From UBA4421 sp028228615 (lineage in GTDB: Bacteria > Pseudomonadota > Gammaproteobacteria > Pseudomonadales > Azotimanducaceae), in NCBI GenBank assembly GCA_028228615.1, contig JAOJBS010000048.1, positions 1 through 6,350 on the forward strand: a stretch of DNA of 6,350 nt, written 5' to 3'. The number at the start of each line of letters is the position of its first letter. Within the stretch, counting starts at the first letter, position 1. The notes under the pieces are model-generated. The model saw nothing but the letters and a program-made list of their open reading frames with translations. It was not told the origin of the DNA and searched no databases. Below, piece by piece: positions 5,737 to 6,350 of the stretch. Both the position numbers and the translations under genes were made by a program.

Positions 5737-5878
5737 TTTGCTCTATTTGGCTGAAGAAGGTGGTGGTTGGTTTTTCTAGGTGTCTGCATTGGTTGATCAA
5801 ATCGATAAATTTGGCAATCATGTAGAGATTGTTGAAAACCAAGAGGCACAACGTGCCACTTGGTCGCATTTTGCTTAA
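5717..5878 (+). pseudogene. Doubtful small ORF interrupted by TAG
   Basis: A frame from ATG 5717, overlapping the 3' end of the DUF6122-like gene in another frame, reads 20 residues (ending EEGGGWFF) to TAG 5777-5779. The next codon, GTG 5780, opens the same frame for 32 more residues (SALVDQIDKFGNHVEIVENQ, then a tail ending TWSHFA) to TAA 5878. The second half has a protein-like composition. It could be an independent 32-residue ORF from GTG, a gene remnant with a nonsense codon, or chance. No family is recognised and there is no clear ribosome-binding site at GTG. Confidence 0.3.
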
Positions 5879-5886
5879 CTCAGGGA

Positions 5887-6140
5887 CTAGTTAAGCTCGG
5901 CCAAAAAGTCATCATAAGCTGCACAAATTTCACCGGTATCTGAATCAGCCGTATCACTTGTAATTTGTCGCCAACGACTACTAATTTCTAGCAAACTTTT
6001 TGGGTCGTCTGTGGCTAATTGTTGCATTCGCTCCGAAATTCTTTGCGCCTTAGCAACCATGTCTTCTTGCGAACAACCACTATTACAACCTTGAAGCATA
6101 AAAACGCTTAGGATTAAAACAACATTACTCGCACTTTCAT
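5887..6140 (-). pseudogene. Small lipoprotein gene with a one-base frameshift in the signal peptide
   Basis: From ATG 6099 an intact frame encodes 70 residues that begin MLQGCNSGCSQED, a lipobox (LQGC) with nothing before it. The missing signal peptide is directly upstream but one base out of frame: ATG 6140 reads MKVRVMLF and then stops at TAA. Adding one base in the T4 run (plus-strand A4 at 6116-6119) would give MKVRVMLFLILSVFMLQGC, a complete lipoprotein leader, and an 84-residue precursor. The mature part is a short acidic helical protein with a second Cys four residues after the lipidated one and Cys near the end (EICAAYDDFLAELN). The family is not recognised. A purine-rich AAGGGG lies 7 nt before ATG 6140. 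The shift may be a sequencing error, a real mutation or slippage. Confidence 0.7.
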
Positions 6141-6166
6141 TTACCCACCCCTTTTTCCTATATCAC

Positions 6167-6223
6167 AATTTCAACCTCCTAATTTCGACTAACAGCCAAC
6201 GAAATAGACAGATAGTTGAAATT
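6167..6223 (-). promoter_or_regulatory. Structured leader upstream of the lipoprotein gene
   Basis: A 9-bp perfect inverted repeat (AATTTCAAC 6167-6175 with GTTGAAATT 6215-6223) encloses a 6-bp one (ATTTCG 6182-6187 with CGAAAT 6200-6205). Between the stems, on the minus strand, lies a strong Shine-Dalgarno-like TTAGGAGGT (6182-6174). Seven nt after it is the two-codon ORF GTG ATA TAG (6166-6158). It may control the lipoprotein gene or form the 3' end of the gene at 6253. No U-tract supports termination. Confidence 0.35.
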
Positions 6224-6252
6224 CCTCCTAATGGAGTTTACTCGGCGCGGAC

Positions 6253-6350
6253 TTACATGATCTTTAGAGCAGATTTAACGGTGTCAGTACCCAGATAAGC
6301 GGCGGCAAGACCAACCTGAATGTACTTCCCGCCATTTTGCACGGCTCTAC
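6253..6350 (-). CDS. C-terminal end of an unidentified protein, cut by window edge
   Basis: On the minus strand an open frame enters from the right edge and ends at TAA (6255-6253). It gives the last 31 residues, including NGGKYIQVGLAAAYLGTDTV and ending SALKIM. The composition is protein-like: a Gly-rich turn, then a hydrophobic Ala-rich helix, with good codon choice. I cannot name the family from so short a tail. It would be transcribed towards the lipoprotein gene, 112 bp away. Confidence 0.6.
   Translation of the reverse strand, partial: RAVQNGGKYIQVGLAAAYLGTDTVKSALKIM

Overview
The window looks like a mid-GC gammaproteobacterial chromosome, plausibly marine. The evidence is an OmpR/EnvZ-type pair, a fatty-acid beta-oxidation thiolase of the pseudomonad/marine gammaproteobacterial type (compared from memory), a DUF6122-like membrane protein and a selenocysteine-type glutathione peroxidase. 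No tRNA, rRNA, insertion sequence, integrase or CRISPR array was found. The placement is inferred from protein style, not from any search.

Bases 1-2909, minus strand, appear to be one operon read from right to left. A 325-residue exported, low-complexity protein of unknown function (2909-1932) comes first. An OmpR-class response regulator (1917-1144) follows after 14 bp. A HAMP-containing EnvZ-like histidine kinase (1083-1) comes last and is cut by the window edge. The exported protein may work with the envelope-sensing pair, but only the gene order suggests this.

Bases 2910-4587: a complete acyl-CoA thiolase (4282-3098, minus) is followed by a chain of hairpins, one of which could be its terminator. 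It is divergent from the next gene across a 305-bp spacer.

Bases 4588-5067, plus strand, hold the most interesting gene. It is a full-length glutathione peroxidase whose catalytic codon is an in-frame TGA (4693-4695). The TGA is followed at the expected distance by a 7-bp stem with a 6-nt loop that fits the bacterial SECIS pattern. Ordinary gene calling would lose the first 44 residues, including the active site, and keep only a truncated ORF from TTG 4720. The selA, selB, selC and selD genes this implies are not in the window.

Bases 5068-5421 have no convincing gene but are rich in structure: six 11-bp tandem repeats, a 12-bp hairpin, six 5-bp repeats and a nested hairpin. Next come a DUF6122-like small membrane protein (5422-5736), a doubtful small ORF interrupted by TAG, and on the minus strand a small lipoprotein gene whose signal peptide is split by a one-base frameshift (6140-5887). 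The last 98 bases hold the 3' end of an unidentified minus-strand gene.
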